From Rhodoferax sp. (GTDB lineage Bacteria > Pseudomonadota > Gammaproteobacteria > Burkholderiales > Burkholderiaceae_C): DNA of 34,779 bases. Where the stretch lies: positions 1-34,779 of the forward strand of contig JANXVI010000106.1 in the NCBI GenBank assembly GCA_025351745.1, given 5' to 3'. The translations under genes and the position numbers were made by a program. Below the pieces are notes generated by a model. That model searched no databases and was not told the origin of the DNA. It was given only the letters and a program-made list of their open reading frames with translations. Below, piece after piece: positions 32,647 to 34,779 of this stretch (positions are counted from its first letter, which is position 1; each line of letters starts with the position of its first letter).

Positions 32647-34779
32647 TCAGACCAGCACCCGCTCTATCCCGCCCGCATTGGCAATGGCCACGTACTCTGG
32701 CAACCATTCCTTGCCCAGGATCTGGTTCGCCATTTCAACGACGATGTAGTCCGCCTCCAGCAGGCCGGTCTTCAGATCGTCCTGGTATCGGTTCAAGCCC
32801 ATCAGGCAGCTGGGGCAGGACGTCAGTATCTTCACGTTCTGGTCGGCCTGCACGCTGCCGGCTGCGCGCAGAGCGGTTTCACCCTTGCGGATTTCTTCTT
32901 CCTTGCGAAAGCGCACCTGGGTCGACACATCGGGACGCGACACTGCCAGACTGCCGCTCTCGCCACAACAGCGGTCGCTTTTGAGCACGTTGTCACCCAC
33001 CAGGGCCTTGACGGTCTTCATTGAGTCGCCCAGCTTCATCGGGTTGTGGCAGGGCTCGTGGTACAGGAAGCCGCCTTGGCCGGCGGGCAAGGTGATGCCT
33101 TTTTCGAGCAGGTATTCGTGGATGTCGATGATGCGGCTGCCGGGGAAGATTTCCTCAAACTTGTAGCCCTGCAACTGGTCATAGCAGGTGCCGCAACTGA
33201 CCACGACGGTCTTGATGTCCAGGTAGTTCAGCGTGTTGGCCACGCGGTGGAACAGCACCCGGTTGTCGGTGATCATCTTCTCGGCCTTGTCGAACTGGCC
33301 GTTGCCGCGTTGCGGATAACCGCAGCACAGGTAGCCCGGTGGCAGTACCGTCTGCACGCCGGCGTGCCAAAGCATGGCTTGGGTGGCCAGCCCCACCTGG
33401 CTGAACAGACGCTCTGAGCCGCAACCGGGGAAGTAGAACACCGCCTCGGTCTCGGCCGTGGTGGACTGCGGGTTGCGGATGATGGGCACGTAATCCGGGT
33501 TTTCAATATCCAGCAGCGCACGAGCCGTCTTCTTGGGCAGGCCGCCCGGCATTTTCTTATTGATGAAGTGGATGACCTGCTCTTTGATCGGCGCTGTACC
33601 GACCGTGGCGGGCGGGGCGCTGGTCTGCTTGCGCGCCACCAGGGACATCAGCCGGTTGCCCATGCGCTGCCCCTTGAAGCTCAGGTTGGTCAGGGCGTGG
33701 GCAAACTGAATGCCGCGCACGCTTTGTGTACCAATGAACCAAGCCTGAAACGCGGACATGGGGCGCCAGCTCTTCTTGCCCATCTTGCGCAGCAGGTTGC
33801 GCATGTTCATCGTCACATCGCCAAAGTCGATGTTGACCGGGCACGGCGACAGACACTTGTGGCACACCGTGCAGTGGTCGGCCACGTCTTCAAACTCTTC
33901 CCAATGCTTGATGGAGACACCACGGCGCGTCTGCTCTTCGTACAAGAAGGCTTCCACCAACAGCGAGGTCGCCAGAATCTTGTTGCGCGGGCTGTACAGC
34001 AGGTTGGCGCGCGGCACGTGCGTGGCGCACACCGGTTTGCATTTCCCGCAGCGCAGGCAGTCTTTGACCGAATCGGCGATGGCGCCAATATCGCTCTGCT
34101 GCATGATCAGCGACTCATGGCCCATCAGCCCAAACGACGGCGTGTAGGCGTTCGTCAAATCCGCGTAGGCCGGGAATGCATTGGATGAATTGGCCTCTAG
34201 CCCTCGTCCGCCTTGGGCACCATGCTCCTGATTTCGTAGCAACTTCCCTTTGTTGAAGCGCCCCTCAGGATCGACCCTGGCCTTGTAATCGGTAAACGGT
34301 TGCAGCTCTTCGTCGGTCAAAAACTCCAGCTTGGTAATGCCAATGCCGTGTTCGCCCGAGATCACGCCATCCAGGCTGCGTGCCAGCGCCATGATGCGTT
34401 TGACGGCGCCATGGGCGGCCTGCAGCATCTCATAGTCGTCGCTGTTGACGGGAATATTGGTGTGCACATTGCCATCACCCGCGTGCATGTGCAACGCGAC
34501 CCACACTCGCCCCTTGAGCACGCGCTGGTGGATGGCAGTGCACTCCTTCAAGATCGCCTGAAACGCTGCGCCGCTAAAGATCTCTTGCAGTGGCGTGCGC
34601 AGCTGCGACTTCCAGCTCGCCCGCAGGCTGTGGTCCTGCAACTGGGCGAACAGCCCTTCGACGCCATCGAGCCAGCCTTGCCACTGGGCGCGCACATGCG
34701 CGACCAGCGCCAGCGCTTGGCCGACGCGGTCTTCCAGCAGCTCGGCCGCGGGGATGTCATTGGCATCGTCGCTCTTGCC
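32647..34779 (-). CDS. FAD-linked oxidase / Fe-S oxidoreductase fusion, 5' end outside the window
   Basis: This is the last 710 residues of a large oxidoreductase that fuses a GlcD-like FAD domain to a GlcF-like Fe-S domain; the frame is open through the window edge. Such proteins oxidise 2-hydroxy acids such as lactate or glycolate and pass electrons to quinones. The end of the FAD domain is seen in HMHAGDGNVHTNIP and GEHGIG. Two 4Fe-4S motifs follow (CLRCGKCKPVC near 34027-34059, CTVCHKCLSPCP near 33841-33873). Two CCG domains follow (CCGYPQ, CCGESG). The substrate cannot be told from this part. Between NKGKL and ADLTNAYTPSFG the protein carries about 25 extra residues encoded by repeat F copy 4. 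Confidence 0.88.
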   Translation of the reverse strand, partial: GKSDDANDIPAAELLEDRVGQALALVAHVRAQWQGWLDGVEGLFAQLQDHSLRASWKSQLRTPLQEIFSGAAFQAILKECTAIHQRVLKGRVWVALHMHAGDGNVHTNIPVNSDDYEMLQAAHGAVKRIMALARSLDGVISGEHGIGITKLEFLTDEELQPFTDYKARVDPEGRFNKGKLLRNQEHGAQGGRGLEANSSNAFPAYADLTNAYTPSFGLMGHESLIMQQSDIGAIADSVKDCLRCGKCKPVCATHVPRANLLYSPRNKILATSLLVEAFLYEEQTRRGVSIKHWEEFEDVADHCTVCHKCLSPCPVNIDFGDVTMNMRNLLRKMGKKSWRPMSAFQAWFIGTQSVRGIQFAHALTNLSFKGQRMGNRLMSLVARKQTSAPPATVGTAPIKEQVIHFINKKMPGGLPKKTARALLDIENPDYVPIIRNPQSTTAETEAVFYFPGCGSERLFSQVGLATQAMLWHAGVQTVLPPGYLCCGYPQRGNGQFDKAEKMITDNRVLFHRVANTLNYLDIKTVVVSCGTCYDQLQGYKFEEIFPGSRIIDIHEYLLEKGITLPAGQGGFLYHEPCHNPMKLGDSMKTVKALVGDNVLKSDRCCGESGSLAVSRPDVSTQVRFRKEEEIRKGETALRAAGSVQADQNVKILTSCPSCLMGLNRYQDDLKTGLLEADYIVVEMANQILGKEWLPEYVAIANAGGIERVLV
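34190..34243 (-). repeat. dispersed repeat F, copy 4, inside the oxidoreductase gene
   Basis: On the minus strand GCTACGAAATCAGGAGC (34240 to 34224) stands in the stem position, with a decayed stem. ACGAGGGCTAGAGGC begins at 34207. The distance from stem start to box is 33 bases, as in the other three copies. The reading frame passes through without a stop. Confidence 0.7.

Noticed and set aside
1-34779. CRISPR array, tRNA or rRNA gene, prophage or insertion sequence
   Set aside because: I saw no regularly spaced direct repeats, no cloverleaf or rRNA sequence, and no transposase or phage genes in any frame.

Overview
The window looks like chromosome from a betaproteobacterium of the order Burkholderiales, most likely family Comamonadaceae (Rhodoferax or Polaromonas type). 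This rests on gene content and order: rhodanese-grxC-secB-gpsA, a ubiE-Tim44-ubiJ-ubiB run, and the FAD plus Fe-S fused oxidoreductase. It also rests on intergenic repeats that resemble those I know from Comamonadaceae. No database search was run, so the genus is a guess. Coding density is high. No gene-free stretch reaches 300 bases; the largest gaps (about 115 to 140 bases) are described individually. I saw no tRNA, rRNA, CRISPR array, insertion sequence or prophage.

Layout. 104-2674: cyanophycin synthetase. 2702-5057 (minus): rhodanese, glutaredoxin GrxC, SecB and GpsA. 5173-10100 (plus): phosphoglycerate mutase, a C-terminal processing protease, a MoeB/ThiF-like adenylyltransferase, then a diguanylate cyclase translationally coupled to a MinD/ParA-type ATPase. 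10116-13069 (minus): folE, a BLUF blue-light sensor, an EamA transporter and a DUF429 protein. 13149-20718 (minus): ubiJ-ubiB, FmdB, DUF502 and aspS ending at a strong intrinsic terminator, then nudB, a YbhP-like phosphodiesterase and a ClsB-like cardiolipin synthase. 20858-23121 (minus): DUF971 protein, ubiE and a Tim44-like protein. 23137-30427 (minus): a two-partner secretion operon encoding a 1422-residue TpsA exoprotein, a double-FecR periplasmic protein and a TpsB pore. 30555-32626 (plus): two overlapping paralogues of a shortened adenylate-forming enzyme. 32647-34779 (minus): FAD/Fe-S oxidoreductase, running off the window.

How the genes work together. UbiE, UbiJ and UbiB belong to the aerobic ubiquinone pathway. 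FolE and NudB are two consecutive steps of folate synthesis. The YbhP-like protein and ClsB pair as in E. coli. TpsA, FecR and TpsB form one secretion module, joined by overlapping or nearly touching reading frames.

Most notable. (1) A dispersed repeat occurs four times (about 3705, 13107, 22646 and 34190), each with exactly 33 bases from the stem start to a conserved ACGAGGGC box. One copy lies in frame inside the Fe-S oxidoreductase gene, where it adds roughly 20 to 25 codons. (2) A second inverted repeat (56-96 and 10975-11020) has nearly identical arms but unrelated loops. (3) The TpsA-FecR-TpsB operon sits directly against the ubiquinone operon and is divergent from the adenylate-forming pair. 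In that pair one member keeps the ATP loop and the other keeps the ribose-binding Asp motif. (4) A complete BLUF photoreceptor is coupled to GTP cyclohydrolase I.
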